DNA from: Massospora cicadina
Taxonomy: Eukaryota > Entomophthoromycota > Entomophthoromycetes > Entomophthorales > Entomophthoraceae
Assembly (NCBI GenBank): GCA_022478985.1
Contig: JAKSZP010000174.1
Coordinates: 1 to 64,000 of the forward strand
DNA length: 64,000 bases
Direction of reading: 5' to 3'
Position numbers and translations under genes: made by a program. A model generated the notes under the pieces. That model saw only the letters and a list, made by a program, of their open reading frames with translations, did not search any database and was not told the DNA's origin. This document shows positions 1 through 12,499 of the stretch, piece by piece; the first letter of the stretch is position 1; the number at the start of each line of letters is the position of its first letter.

Positions 1-145
1 GGGCATCTGATAGTGATTAACTATCAGGTGTAAGAAACAGGATTGATCAAGGTTTCATCACCAACTGATTGGGAATGAATAGCAAGTTGTGAGGCGAGTG
101 ATGCCACCTGCAACTAGAAAATTAATCAGTTGGTGCATGACCTGT
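1..145. other. Non-coding left flank with two hairpins
   Basis: No gene is visible. There are two inverted repeats. The first has 8-base arms at 7-14 and 20-27 around a 5-base loop. The second has perfect 12-base arms at 59-70 and 124-135. The last five bases (141-145, cctgt) are the left target-site duplication of the gypsy element that starts at 146. Confidence 0.5.
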
Positions 146-1235
146 TGTGAGAATTCAAGGATCACTCGCTTGCTTTTTATTATCTTGAATGTGTATTAGG
201 CTGAAGTTTCAATAATTGATCCTCGATAGTGCCTGTAGTTTACATTATTTGGACCATTCAAAACTCACTAGGCCTACTAAATTTGCCTTCACTCTTCCAG
301 CCTTTTTTCAGGTGTAAATTTCATTCATTTTTGGGAACTTCTTCTGAGGCAGGTAGATATACAAGCTGTGGTTTAGGAGCATCCAGCTTGTTGACACTTT
401 CTCCAAAGAAAGGATTCAATGGTAAATCTAGGAAAGAGATGAAATACATATAACTTTAATATAAGCTATTTATTAGATCATGTTCATTAGGCCAGGCGCT
501 GGTATTTATACCTCTAGGGCATCTTTTGGCCACATTCCTGCACAAAATTTCTGCAGCTATTTTGCCACCTCGGTTTGGCCTATGACTGAAACTTTTTCTT
601 AGGTTCATTGGTGGCAAAATACTCTCAAAGTTGGGAGGCTTTCAGATACAAATATTGCGATAAAAGCATGCAAAATTGTCCTAAGAACTTCTGGATTTCA
701 GTTTCATCATACTGCTGACGAAATACCCTTCTGTGAAATTTTGGCATCAACTGAAGTAAATGACACCCTAATCCAGACGTCAGCTTGCCTCTTCCTTGAT
801 AGCACTAGGTAACCCCTTTCAGGTGGTCCACGCAAGTGCTATTGTGCTGATTATGCGGATTGACTTACGAATTTTGCCCTAAGGCAGGAAATTGATTACA
901 TTTTTATTTTGTCTGAAGTCCATGGGATTCTTAGACGTTAACTTTGGGTTGTCCCTGAATAATTTTTGTATATGATTAAGTTGATTGTGTTCCCAATAAT
1001 TGGGACCAATTGATGAGATTTGATGCATAGGAAATCAGCTATGATATGAGCATATTCGGTCCAAGCGCTCTGCTTAAATACTTGATCAAATTATCATTAA
1101 GATATTTGGCCTGAATATGATTGCAATAGGCTTTGAGGTTAGATATATAAGTGTTAGCTCAAGCGTTGAAAGGGTAATCGGCCCAATCTGATGGTTGTTG
1201 AAGATTTATTTTGAGTCAACCACCAGAATCTGAAA
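146..1235 (-). repeat. 3' LTR of gypsy-1
   Basis: About 1,090 bp, matching 6986-8083 along its length with scattered substitutions and small indels. Because the element reads on the minus strand, this left copy is the 3' LTR. Its right end contains an imperfect hairpin (around 1188-1229) that is perfect in the other LTR. Confidence 0.88.
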
Positions 1236-1699
1236 TTCCCCTCCCTTGACTTGAACATAAGCCCTAAGATTCCCAATTAGCTTATATTGGTCTTTTCTCA
1301 TTAGCCTGAACGCCCAATGAGATTGGAGTTGGTTTAACTATTTGGTAACTTCAGTTGGAACGGCCAATGAGTCTGAAGAATGATGGCCCAAATGCCTGTT
1401 GAGTCTGTTGTTGGATCCTCTCCCCAACCTCAAGTGTGAATATTAATTAGAATAAAAACTATTATATAAGTATTTTTGTTTTTTTTTTGTGTTTTTTCTA
1501 ATTTTTCTTTTCTTAATTGCCTGCTTATTAAACCTTCTTAGGTTTTTTTCATGGACTCAGTTGTATATATGGCCAGTCCTAATATCCTTGATTGTGTATA
1601 TGAACTTAGATGTTTTAATCACTTTAAATGGCCCAACCCAAATGCAATCTAACTTTTGCATTCATCCCAATCTGTGGGTGTTGCAAAATAGAACTTCAT

Positions 1700-2520
1700 C
1701 ATTAACTTAAAATTCAGCCAGTGTATAGCGATTCTCTAAGTCCTTTTGATGTAAAGCCTTTTTCTCAGCAAAACTGTTGTTGAAGGCTTGAGCTTGTAGT
1801 TTGATTAAAGCATCTGCAAGCTACTTGGTATACTGAGGATAAGTGTTTTTGCCAGGATCCTCTAGGGCCAAATATAGCAGCGTTGGTAGGGCTGTGTGTT
1901 TACCATATAACACTTAAAATGGAGACATCCTGGTTGATGATGGTAGAGAGATATTATAGGTGAAGACTGCTGAACTTAGATAAGTACTCTATTTGGATGG
2001 TTTGGCCAAGGTTAATTTCTGGGTAATGTTCACCAACGTCCCATTTGCACGCTCAACAGTCCCATTAGTTTCGGGGTGATAGGGAGCAGAAAGCACACCT
2101 TGTACTCCCATTAGTTGATTGAGCTTGGCAAGGACATTGGCGGTAAAGTTGGTTCTGTTATTGGTCAGAATAACCTGAGGGCATCCATGTTTGTGGATGA
2201 TGTTTTCAAGTACGAACTTGGTGGTGGTTGCCTCTCCAGCTTCCCAAATGGCCTTGGCCTTGACCCAAAGGTTAAGTGGTCTATGGTTACAATTATGTAC
2301 TTGGCCTTCATATTACTTGTTGGAAGTGGGATATAACGTCGATAGATACAATGTGCCAGGCAAAGTTAGGCTGAACAAGCTGGTAAGATGTGCATTTTGG
2401 AATGGTTTTTTTGCCTTGGCACTCTGCACAGCATTCTAGCGTTTCTTGGATGTCAAAATGCATTGACTGTCAGTAGTAGAATTTCTACAGATGCTCTTTT
2501 GTCTTCTTGAATCCGCCATG
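1700..2520 (-). pseudogene. gypsy-1 integrase remnant
   Basis: Read in shifting minus-strand frames, this stretch gives integrase-core signatures: HKHGCPQVILTNN with a following NFTA, then YHPETNGTVERANGT, which carries the glutamate of the DDE triad. In the family this enzyme joins the cDNA to chromosomal DNA. The Asp of the middle block (normally SDNG) reads TNN, so a catalytic residue appears lost. The reading frame is broken repeatedly. It is followed leftward by the polypurine tract and 3' LTR. Confidence 0.75.
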
Positions 2521-2529
2521 CCCTATGAT

Positions 2530-3960
2530 TTTTTATTCACTGCCATTATTAGATCTTTTAGGGCTGATAGTTTTGAAAAATAAACTTTTTGTCCTCGACA
2601 ATCTTGTAGAGTGTCCCATTTTCAATGGTTGTATTTTTTCGTAGATCCAATAATATTTTTGGACGGATTTGGGCTCTTCCTGATACTCTCTACTGATCAT
2701 TTTTTTAAAAACTCTCAGCGGCCCAACTAAGTGTTGCAATGGTGGGTAGTTGGGATAGACAGTCGGCGTTTTGGTGTTTAGTGCCAGCTCAATGCTTGAT
2801 GGTGTAGTCATAGGATAGAAGCTATAATGCCCAGCGGGCTAATCAGCCCTCAGGTTCTTTTAAGTTATTCAACCATCTTATGGAAGCATGATTGGTAACA
2901 ACTTTTAAATGAGTGCCATGAAGGTAGACTTGGAATTGCTTGCAAGCATATATGACAGCTAAGTGTTCTCATTCTGTCACTGTGTAGTTCCTTTACTGTA
3001 CGTTTAAGGTCCGACTAGTGAAGACAACTGGATGTTCTTCACCGTCTTCTCCAACGTGGGATAACACGGCCTCCACTGCTGTTCAGGATGTGCCAGTTTG
3101 GACAATAAATTTGTGATCAAAAGTCCAGGTATCAAAGAACAGGCGTGCTTAATAGGGCCAATAGGAGTAGTTCAAATGCCCTGGCAAGCTGAAGTCCAGT
3201 TGAATGGGACCTTATCTTTAAGCAGATAGAAAAGCGGCTCTTCAAGTTGTGTGAAGTTGGTGATAAATCAGCGATAGTACCTGATCATGCCTAGAAATAA
3301 TTGAATATTGCGCTTATATTTGGGCCATTTCATTTTGGAGATGGCATCCAACTTAGAGGGTTGGGGTGAAGACCCCTTTTATCAATCACAAATTTGAGGT
3401 ATTCCAGCTGGTCTTTGAAAAACTGATATTTTCTGGGCTTGATTTTTAATTTTCCAGCAGCTAGCCTTTTGAAATTTCCTCTAAGTGTTCCAGGTGGTCG
3501 TCAAAAGTGCAACTGAAAATGTTGATATCATCAAGATACACTAGTGCACATGAAAATTTCAAATCTCCCAGGATTGTGTCCATTTTACATTGGAATATGG
3601 TGGGGCGTTGCAGAGCCCTTGAGGCATTCTCGTCAGCTGGAATAGGCCCTCTTGGGTTATGATTGCACATTTCTCACACTCCTCTTCAGTAAGATCTATT
3701 TGCCAATATCCGCTGATAAGATCTATTGCTGATAAGAACTTTGCACCCCCTAGCCTATCCAAGGCATCGTGAATTTGTGGCAGTGGGTATGAGTCCTTCT
3801 TTGTGATATTGTTTTTTTTAGTACTAGATGTTCCTTCTTTGTGATATTGTTTAACTTCCAATAGTCAACACTACTCAGTTGTTTCCAGCCTTCTTCTTCA
3901 CTATTAAATTGGTATGGTCCATGGACTTTTTGAAGGGACTAGCATTTCACGATTGAGGAG
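2530..3960 (-). pseudogene. gypsy-1 reverse transcriptase and RNase H remnant
   Basis: The minus strand at 3461-3861 encodes the RT palm: KKDSYPLPQIHDALD, then FLSAIDLISGYWQIDL, LFQLTRMPQGLCNAP and YLDDINIF. The YxDD catalytic motif (about 3521-3538) is intact. Around 2830-3160, broken frames resemble the RNase H/connection region. A 38-bp interruption at 3794-3852 duplicates a 21-bp piece and disrupts the frame just upstream of the palm. In the family this enzyme copies element RNA into DNA. Multiple stops make it non-functional here. Confidence 0.82.
3794..3852. repeat. Micro-insertion 1 with 21-bp duplication
   Basis: A piece TTTTTAGTACTAGATGT (3815-3831) lies between two copies of a 21-bp repeat (3794-3814 and 3832-3852; TCCTTCTTTGTGATATTG...). 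It interrupts gypsy-1 RT. Confidence 0.85.
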
Positions 3961-4597
3961 TTTCTTAATCTCCTTGGATACTGCTTCTTCTGATAATTTT
4001 GAGCGTCTAATTGGGTATAATCGAAATAGGTTTATGATCTCCAGTATTGATTTTTTGGGTTGACACCATTAGCACAACCCAAGTCGAAATTTTCTTGTGC
4101 AAATATTTCCCAATATTTTGAGAATAAACCCTGAACTTGGCCTTTCTCATAGTTGGTCAGGTTGCTTAAATTGGCTATAGGGACAACATCATTTATGTTG
4201 AGTTGTTCCTTATCGGGGAGCCCTAATTTGACAAAAGTTCTGAATTCATGAATTGAGTGAATTTCTGTGGTAGGGAACAGATGCAGAAAAGTGATTATTT
4301 GATGTCGCCTGATGGAAATGGGCTGATTTTTCAGGTTTTCACATAATATATGTATTTTTTCGTGGCCCAGAATGATAATACTAGGGGCAATGTTTGGTTC
4401 AAATCGAGATTTAGACCATGGTTGATATATTTCACCGTAAAGCCCTTCTGTGATATTAATTGTTAGTCCCATTGGAACGATTACTTGTTCTCTGGATGGT
4501 ATAGTGATGGTTGTATTTGATTGAAGTAGAATGCCATTTGACTCATCAATCTGAGTGGGAAGTGGTTTTATCTTTGACTGAGCTTTGGAATACTCAA

Positions 4598-5026
4598 TCA
4601 GAACGACTCCATCTTTGAGGGACAGTTTATGAATAGGCTGGGTTTCTTTATCTCAACTGCCTTATCATGGTTATAGTAAAGTGGAATAGTCTGGCCAAGA
4701 ATGGTGAGAGTATTGCCCTTATGATTGGTAACAACTCCATATCTTCTTAGGAAATTAGTCCTGATTAGGATATCATAGTTCATATTCAGTAATACTATAG
4801 CAGGTGCTGTTACTACAATAGATACGAATTGGAGAGGTAGAGTACTGTAGGCGCCCAGTGATTTAGTTGTATGCGCTCCAGCAGTTCCATATTCCTGACA
4901 GTGGGCAACATTGGGTGCAATTTTCAGTTTTCTAACCAACTTTGTACTGACTATATTGATAGGAGCGCCACTATCACAATGGCCTGAACTTACACCTTGT
5001 TCACTGCTATGTCCACATAAGTACAT
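4598..5026 (-). pseudogene. gypsy-1 aspartic protease remnant
   Basis: About 142 residues remain open. The active-site motif DSGA (Asp near 4973-4975) is followed by PINIVSTKLVRKLKIAPNV and, further on, TILGQTIPL, the usual spacing of a retropepsin-like domain between gag and RT. In the family it cleaves the Gag-Pol polyprotein. The region 4032-4472, also open on the minus strand, links it to RT and resembles the tether and early fingers region. Confidence 0.78.
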
Positions 5027-5516
5027 TCAGAGTAGTTTTCAGAGGTATTTATTGTGTAAATGCTGTGACTGTTTCCCGATTCCAGGTGTGATTTCAGGCT
5101 TGAGAAAATATCTGGGAAGTTATCTTCTAAGGTCTTCATGGAAATAGCTACTTGAACGTTGTTAAGTTTAGGTGGGTCGCTTGAACATCTGGGTTGTAGG
5201 TCCAAACCCTGATTATTAATTTGCTTCGCATAAGGTTTTGATACCTCTGCTCAGATTCTTTGGTTATTTTTAAGGGTTTAGTTGCTTTTGCGGTGGCCTG
5301 AGTAGTGACCATCATGATATTATTAACCCCAATATGGTTGAGGTTATTTCAGCAACATCTTCAGCCCTAAAGAGCTTATCAGGGTCAGGTGGAATGGTTT
5401 GAAATTTTGTGGAGTTAGAGCATTCCGCCTCTACTCCATCTTCTCTTTTCCTGCCTCACTGTCACTGTTAATTTCTAGAGCAAAGTTGACCCCAGGCTTT
5501 TTGTTGGACTTTCTTA

Positions 5517-6964
5517 GCATTGGCTACCAAAGTGCCCTATTTGACCACATTTGTAGCATGTAATTGGCCCTGTTTGCTGTTTTTGCTCAACTTTTTGATT
5601 TGCATTTTGGAAATTTTTCCCTGGTCAGACATAGTGTTGTTTTTTTGAGCCCAAAATTTGGGATTTTTGCTGATCTTTGGCCAACTTTAGGTGTGTTGAA
5701 ATTACGGGAACAGCTTCTCAAGTAATTGGTAAGCTCTTGGATTTCCAAGCTTCCATTGAATGCAGGCAACATGACATTGTGCAGTTCACGGAAGGGCATA
5801 ATTGCATGCTCCAATGCAATCTTGGCGTCAAACATAGCTATTGCATTGCACCCACGCAGAACTTGTGCCTCATGGAAGAATCTATCCTCAAAGTCCTTAA
5901 TAGTCTCATTTTGTTTGAATTCGATATTAAGAAGCTCTCTTTTTTGGGTTTCTAATTTCTCAGGCCCTCCAAACTGTTTTTTTAGTACTAGATGGTCCCA
6001 CCTCCAAACTGTTTTGCTATTGCAATTTTGACATCCATATAGGACCAATCATCGCCAAAATAGGGAATAATGAGGTCACAGCTATGGGCATCAAGTGAGT
6101 TAATCAGTGATGATCCTTTTGCATGGTCTGATGCTCCTCTCATTGCTTTTCAAATATCTTGAGAAAGAGTGAACATTTCCATCCTTATCAAACTTTGGTA
6201 AGTTCAATGGTTTGAAGCCATCTCTCCCTGTTTTGGGCACAGGGGCTGTATTTCTATTTGAACGTCTTGGTGTATCATCACTCATAATCAGCCCTCTTTC
6301 CCGCTGGTAAGTATCTGGAGTCAGGATTGCTTCCAATACTCTAGGCATAGAATGGATGTTCAAAATATCAGTTTCAGCATCAGTGTTGATTTCCGATGAT
6401 TCAGTTTCATGATATTGCTCTGAACTACTAGATTCTGATGTGTGAATTAGGCCTTTAGTAATCTCAAGCTGTTTTTTGGACAAATGGACAGAGCCTTTTC
6501 CTATCTTACTTTTGTCAAAGCTGGGTGAGTATCAGCCGCTTTGTTTTTTGAGGTTGTCATGCTTTTCTTCGAATAAAGCTTGATTGGACGTTATGCTTTT
6601 AATGTCTTTGTCCATAGTATCTACTCAGGAATTTGCAGTTGATAATTGCATTTATGAGTTCCCAAATTTTCTGAGTAATTTCAGTGTTTCTGGCCTGCAA
6701 TCTTGACACAACCATCCAAATTTTTGAAAATTCCTTGTTGTTCAAGACATCATCCTCATCCCTATTCTGGAAGACTGGTTTTGCTGCATGAGCTCCACAC
6801 ACTTTGACAAGATTATGGGTGTAGGGGGTACCAGCAGCGGAGCTTTGTTGACTGAAAAAATAATCTGAGATGGCCTTGTCTTTAGTTTTCATCTCAATGT
6901 TGCTGTTTTGTCTGGTAAAATCTGCCAGGAATTGGTTACTTGAATCTATTTTAGAGAGTGTCAT
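5517..6964 (-). pseudogene. gypsy-1 gag remnant with CCHC zinc knuckle
   Basis: The minus-strand start lies near 6964, about 20 bp inside the 5' LTR edge. Capsid-type sequence appears at 5587-6048 (for example EFKQNETIKDFEDRFFHEAQ), and a complete zinc knuckle CYKCGQIGHFGSQC at 5517-5558. Gag packages the element RNA into cytoplasmic particles. The stretch is broken by stops and by a 35-bp insertion-duplication around 5966-6015. Confidence 0.8.
5966..6015. repeat. Micro-insertion 2 with 15-bp duplication
   Basis: TTTAGTACTAGATGGTCCCA (5981-6000) lies between copies of CCTCCAAACTGTTTT (5966-5980 and 6001-6015). It interrupts gypsy-1 gag. Confidence 0.85.
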
Positions 6965-6985
6965 CAGTTTTAAGTGAGCTCCAGT

Positions 6986-8083
6986 TGTGAGAATCTGAGG
7001 ATTGCTCGCTTGCTTTTTATTATCCTACACGTCTATTTGGGCCAAAGTTCCAATAATTGACCCTCGATAGTGCCTGTAGTTTACAGTATTTGGACCATTC
7101 AAAAACTCACTAGGCCTACTAAATTCGCCTTCACTCTTCTGGCCAATTTTGGGTGTAATTTTCCCTTCATGTTTGAGAACTTCTTCCAAGGCAGGTAGAT
7201 ATACAAGCTGTGGTTTAGGAGCATCAGCTTGTTGACACTTTCTCCAAAGAAAGTATTCAATGGTAAATCTAGGAAAGAGATGAAATACATATAACTTTAT
7301 TATAAGCTATTTATTATATCATGTTCATTAGGCCAGGCGCTGTTATTTTTACTTCTAGGGCATCTTTTGGCCACATTCCTGCACAAAATTTTAACAGCTA
7401 TTTTGCCACCTCGGTTTGGCCTATGACTGAAACCTTTTCTTAGGTTCATTGGTGGCAAAATACTCTCAAAGTTGGGAGGATTTCAGGTACAAATATTGCG
7501 ATAAAAGCATGCAAAATTTTCCTAAGAACTTCTGGATTTCAGTTTCATCATACTGCTGACGAAATAACCTTCTGTGAAATTTTGGCATCAACTGAAGTAA
7601 ATGACACACCCTAATCTGGACGTTGGCAGGCCTCTTCCTTAATGGCACTAGGTAACCCCTTTCAGGTAGTCTACGCAAGTGCTTTGTGCCAATTATGCAG
7701 ATCACCATATGAATTTCACCTAAGGTGAGAAATTAATTACTTTTTTTGTTTGTCTGAAGTCCATGGGATTTTTAGACGTTAACTTTAGGGTTCATCCCAA
7801 ATTAGTTTTGTATACAATTAAGTTGATTGTGTTCCTAATAATTTGGGACCAATTGCTGAGATTTGATGCATAGGAAATTGGCCATAATATGTGAGCGTAT
7901 TCAGGCTGAGCGCTCTGCTAAAATACTTGATTGAATTATCATTGAGATATTTGGCCTAAATTGTATGATTGCAATAGTATTTGAGGTGAGAATATAGGTG
8001 TTAACTCAAGCATTGAAAGGTTATCAAGCCTGATCTGATGGTTGTCAAAGGTTTATTCATTAGTCAACCATCAGAATCTGAAA
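6986..8083 (-). repeat. 5' LTR of gypsy-1
   Basis: About 1,098 bp, direct repeat of 146-1235. It starts TGTGAGAAT on the plus strand. Near its right end is a perfect hairpin: TCTGATGGTTG (about 8036-8046) pairs with CAACCATCAGA (about 8066-8076) across a 19-base loop. The plus-strand sequence after 8083 begins the duplicated target cctgc. Confidence 0.88.
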
Positions 8084-8088
8084 CCTGC

Positions 8089-8960
8089 CTTAATAGTTAA
8101 TAATCCCATTACCTAAACAGGTCGCTAGCCAAATATGGTTTGTCTGATTGGATTGAGAGGAAAATGTTAGGGATTTTCCGACTCATTCCATTCAGGTCTT
8201 AATAATTTTTCTATGATTGAATCATAACCAGAATTGGGGAAGACCATCGCTGCCAAGATGAGGATGGATGATAGAATGGCAGCGGCTGCCATTTCATCAG
8301 AGAGATGTCAACTGAGGTTTAGTTGACCAAATCCCCACTAAGATTCCCTATAATTCATTCCTAATAAAAAACAGTAAATATAAAACAGATAATACCACAG
8401 TATTTTATCAATATAGTTTTCATCGGTATAACAATTTAAGCAGTAAACTATCATCATTTCCAATTGTGCTTATTCTTAAAGGTTATTATTGCCGTGTGCA
8501 ATAGTTGGGAGACTCTTTTGGGAAAAGAGTGAAGATCTGAGTGGGATCTAGAAGAAGGAGAAACAATTGGTGATTGCTGCTGGCTGTGTGTTAGACCAAA
8601 GAGGCTGTCACCAGGGAATCTCAGAGAAGATTGGGTTGGACAGAATGAGGGAACAAAGCCCTAGATCATGACATCTCAAGTACTTTAAGCGGGAATAATG
8701 GCCGAGTGTTGGGCCAAGATATAAGAATTTACACTCAACTACAGAAATAGTCATCATACTATTATCAACTGATAATCTAATATACTATACAACGCAGACA
8801 AAGTGCTCAAGAAACCAAACCTATTCAGAAAAAAGTTTACTAGGGTTGTTTGCCAATAATAACCCAAAACAGTTAATTTTTACGATCATTCTGTTAGGTA
8901 AGGATTTGATATATCAGATCCAATCACCGCAAGGGAAAATTTAGCACTTTGTTAAACCCC
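8089..8960. other. Non-coding stretch between gypsy-1 and element H integrase
   Basis: I see no gene. A TAGTTGGGAGAC string near 8502 resembles the LTR edge at 27517 (TGTTGGGAGAC), but similarity does not continue. A purine-rich minus-strand tract near 8945-8960 (GGTTGAGGGGG) could be the polypurine tract of element H, which would put its 3' LTR somewhere here. I could not define that LTR. Confidence 0.4.
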
Positions 8961-9189
8961 CTCAACCCTATAGAAGGGACCGTCTCCGCGGTGTAGGCTG
9001 TACTAAATTAGAAGTGGCCTGGAGAGGAGCCTCCAATGAATTTTCAGATCTAGCCAATGATTTGGTGTAATATGACCACCAGAACTTATTTTGTTTGCCC
9101 AATTATTAATAGAAGTGCTGCCCCAATTTGAGGGGTTCCACCAGGAATCAACCAGGGTCTTTTGGCCAGTTTTTTTCATCATTTACCTC

Positions 9190-10111
9190 TTAACCACTCT
9201 TTTCAATACATTGGACTTGTAATTGTCTGACAGCACCCATGCTGTTTGAAAATGGGTTGAACAAGAAAAATAGCTGTGGCTTGGCAGTGGCCGCTGGGAA
9301 AAATCGTTTTGACCCACTTGATTAGATGGTCCACAGCTAGGAGAACGTACTTATGGCCATTCAACCCAGTGGGAAGAGGCCCACCACATCAATTCTAATA
9401 ACGCTGAAGGGTCCCATCGGGGTGACAACTGAATGTTGAAATTGAGGATTAGATCACTCTTGGGACGTCAAGTCATACATGCCTCCAAAACCTCTTGGAT
9501 GGCCTCCACCATTTAGTCTCAGTAACATCATGACTTCAGCCATTCGTAAGTCTTCTTAGCAGCTCCATGTCACACAGTAGTATGGCCCTCTAGAATACGT
9601 CATTTTTGGAATAGGTGCGGGCATAAGGGAGCCATCTCTTGTTGATCCTCTTGTAGAGCATCCCGTCCTTTTTTGAATGTCTTGGGTCATTCTTTGAATC
9701 TCAGCTTGGACCTCAGGAGTTTCCAACTCCCATCGTTCAGGTCAACCAATCAGATTATACAGATGGTTCTCTTCAAAAGACAAAGCAAATAGCACCAGCA
9801 TCCTGTAGAGGCCATTAGCATTGTGGTGAATTGCGCCCACGTAATGGACAATGGTGAAATCATAGCTCTGCAGTCATAAGGCCCATCTGGCCAAGCGGCC
9901 ATCTGGGTCCTTCATTTGCTAAAGCCATCAGAGCAAGGAATGGTCAGTAACAATGTTAAAGTGGTACCATAGGTATAAGGCTGAATATGTTTGCTGGATA
10001 TTAAAACAGCCTGTCACTCCCTCTCAGTAACGCTGTAGTTCTGTTCAGCTTTACTCAATGTCTTACTAAAATAGGCCACGGGATGGTTAACCTGATTTTC
10101 ATCATGCTGGG
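9190..10111 (-). pseudogene. Element H: integrase and C-terminal RNase H remnant
   Basis: Reading leftward from 10111, the minus strand gives HDENQVNHPVAYFSKTLSKA (RNase H), a track like HFKIVTDHSLLWWL, then an integrase core with GHKYVLLAVDHLIKWVKTI and HGC (about 9190-9450). Frames are broken throughout. The N-terminal part of the same RNase H domain lies about 13.8 kb away at 23865 onward. The two halves join in frame (ILA then QHDE) once the intervening element and one 5-bp duplication are removed. Confidence 0.75.
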
Positions 10112-10651
10112 TTTCAGGAACAAGGGCATAGACCTCTTGTCCCTTTTTTAATTTATAACCAGGTAACCTGAAGCTAATGGGTGTTGGATTATACCTTTTG
10201 TGCTTTTCTTGGTCGAAAAGACTTGACTCCAATGCTATGTCTGGAGTGGTATTTCCTGATAATTATTGACTGATTTTTACTTAAAATGGCGAAAAGAAGA
10301 GAGTAAAGTTTATTTTAGTCAAACCATCGTTATAAGGGAGTTTTTCTCGGTAAATCTCCAAATGGTCCAAGATAAGATCTAAACTCATTACTGATTAGGG
10401 ATTCAGAAGCAGGTTATTCATTTTGGTCAGATAGGATTCGCCCACCGCATAGATCAGGTTTGAACTCCAATATTAGGGGGGTTACTGTGAGTATTATTGA
10501 TCTGCATTAGTTGGGTATTGTCCCCAATGTTGAGAGGGCTGGAAATTCATTAGGAATTATCCCTGATAATTGTTTCAGCTTCCTTGATGGCTCAGGTTCG
10601 ATTCCCATTATCTACCTTGTTTAAATCTTCAATTTGGGTAAAAATCTGACA
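10112..10651 (-). repeat. 3' LTR of gypsy-2
   Basis: 540 bp, direct repeat of 23325-23864. The first bases (TTTCAGGAAC) are a decayed form of TGTCAGGATC. It ends ATCTGACA, followed by the polypurine tract. Confidence 0.85.
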
Positions 10652-11039
10652 ACTCCCCCTCTAGATCTTGGTCTAGGGGGAAACAGATGGAGAAAATGAC
10701 TATGGACGCGGTTTACCACATTACCCTGAACGACCTCTACAATGAGTGTTTGTTGCCCCACTTATAAATGACTTTGTAGGGCCCTGAACATTTGGTGCCT
10801 AATTTGCTATCATGACCTCCCAGCCAATGGCGGTAGAAAATGACTAGGTCACCTGGTTGGAAGGTGTGCAGAGGTTCATGTTTGTCATTAAACCAACTTG
10901 TTTATCTACTAGTTGTAGCAGATAAGTTCTCAGAAGCCAGGGCCTGAAGTCAAATAATTTTATTTATAATACTTTGCATAGTAACTTCAGCTACTTTATG
11001 GGAGGCTTGATCGATCATAGCCTGCAATTTAGAAGGCAG

Positions 11040-11990
11040 CTTGGTGATTTCTTATGTACAACGCTTGGAATGGCGACACCTTAATTATGCGATATAGCTA
11101 TTATGTAGGCCAGAATCGCACTTGGCAAATACAGGGCCAGTGAAGAGGGTTAGTTGTAGCCATTTTCAGGAGGGTGGCAGTTAGGGTACCATTCACTAGC
11201 TCTACCATTTCATTGGTTGCAGGATGGTATGGAGTGGAAAATACCTAGGTGGATCCCATTAGTCCAGCTAAATCATTCACCAGTGCTGATCAAAAGTTCT
11301 GACCATTATCAGAGAGAATTATGTTAGGACACCCATGCTGGATAATAAGTTGATTATATATGGATGAGGTGATAGCCTTTGCCGAATCTGAGGGTAGAGA
11401 TACAGCTTCAATCCACTTATTTAAATGGTCCACGGCTATAAGGAAGAAACTGATAACCATTGGAGGCTCAAGGGAGAGTTTCCACAACATCAATGCTAAT
11501 GGTATAGAATGGTTCACAGGGTGGAACCACTGGATGTTGAGATTGGGGATTAAGTCTGGCTTGACTTTGGCATACCAGGCAGGGCTCTAATACAGCCTGT
11601 ATTGAAACAATCATTCCTTCCCAGTAACATTGAACCTTGAGTCACTGGTAGTTTTGCAGAATTCTCCTGTGACTGACTTGCCAATGTCCCTCCAATATGA
11701 CATTATTCGTGCCAAAGGTCATACATAGGGCACCCATTTTTGGGGCACAAGTTTGCACAGTTGGCCATTTTTGACTTGAAGACCCTCCGATTTTTTGCTA
11801 ATCCCTTTTGAAGGGTCAGGTATCCGACTTTCCATAAGTGTGATTGAATTAGGAGGTCAAAGATTCGATCCTCCTCAGGATCAGTTAAAGTTAATATGTG
11901 TAGCTGGGATAGGCAATCCACATTTTGGTGTATGGCCCTAGTTGATGGATAATGATAAAATCATAATTTTGAAGTTATAATGCCTATCTG
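11040..11990 (-). pseudogene. gypsy-2 integrase remnant
   Basis: The stretch 11290-11517 reads FFLIAVDHLNKWIEAVSLPS then HGCPNIILSDNGQNF, a classical integrase core with the SDNGQNF block intact. 11703-11921 covers the upstream linker and zinc-binding region (CANLCPKNGCPMYDL lies in it). In the family this enzyme inserts the cDNA copy. Stops and frameshifts separate the blocks. Confidence 0.8.
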
Positions 11991-12144
11991 TCTAAAATAC
12001 TATTAGGTTCCACATTTTCTGTAGCCATCACAAGGAAGTATGGTCAGTAATTAGGGTGAAATGATTCCCATATAAGTAGGGCCAAAAATTTTTAATAGCC
12101 AGTAGGACCACCAAGCATTAGCATTCCATAATGCCATAGTTGCG

Positions 12145-12417
12145 TTAAGCTCTGATTAAGGTCTTTCTATAGTAGGCGATGGGATGGTCAACTAAGTTTT
12201 CATTGTGCTGAGACAATATAGCCCTAATAGCTATATCACTAGCATCCATAAAGAGTAGAAAGGGTGTATTAAAGTTGGGGTGTATAAGTATGGGTGAATG
12301 GGAGAGAGCAGTGCGTAATAGGTCTAAAGCCTGCTGTTTCTCTTTTTTCCATTGGAAGGGTATACCCTTTTTGCAGATATACTGGAGGCTCAGAAGTGTC
12401 AGCAAAGTGGGGAACAA
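12145..12417 (-). pseudogene. gypsy-2 RNase H remnant
   Basis: Contains FLLFMDASDIAIRAILSQHN and HPIAYYRKTL, the start of a gypsy RNase H domain with its first catalytic Asp (MDAS) preserved. It is preceded by the RT thumb-connection (KKEKQQALDLLRTALSHSP). It removes the RNA strand during reverse transcription in the family. Confidence 0.8.
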
Positions 12418-12499
12418 ACTGGCGATAATATCCCACTATCCCTAAGAAAACCTGTACATCACATAGAGATTTAGGGGGACCATTTTATAAATGGCCAAG

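Larger units (their letters stand above)
146..8083 (-). mobile_element. Complete decayed Ty3/gypsy LTR retrotransposon (gypsy-1)
   Basis: Two long direct repeats (146-1235 and 6986-8083) bound an internal region whose minus strand reads gag, protease, reverse transcriptase, RNase H, integrase, the Ty3/gypsy order. Flanking five-base duplications are cctgt (141-145) and cctgc (8084-8088), differing by one transition. Next to the right LTR the minus strand has a primer-site-like TGGAGCTCACTTA. Next to the left LTR lies a purine-rich tract (minus strand AGGGAGGGGAA). Every domain has stops or frameshifts, so the element is dead. Two tiny polyA-type insertions (near 3815-3831 and 5981-6000) sit in its coding region. 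Confidence 0.92.

Noticed and set aside
8502..8960. 3' LTR of element H
   Set aside because: Only about 12 bases at the edge resemble the 27517 LTR start. The rest does not match, so I did not annotate it as an LTR.
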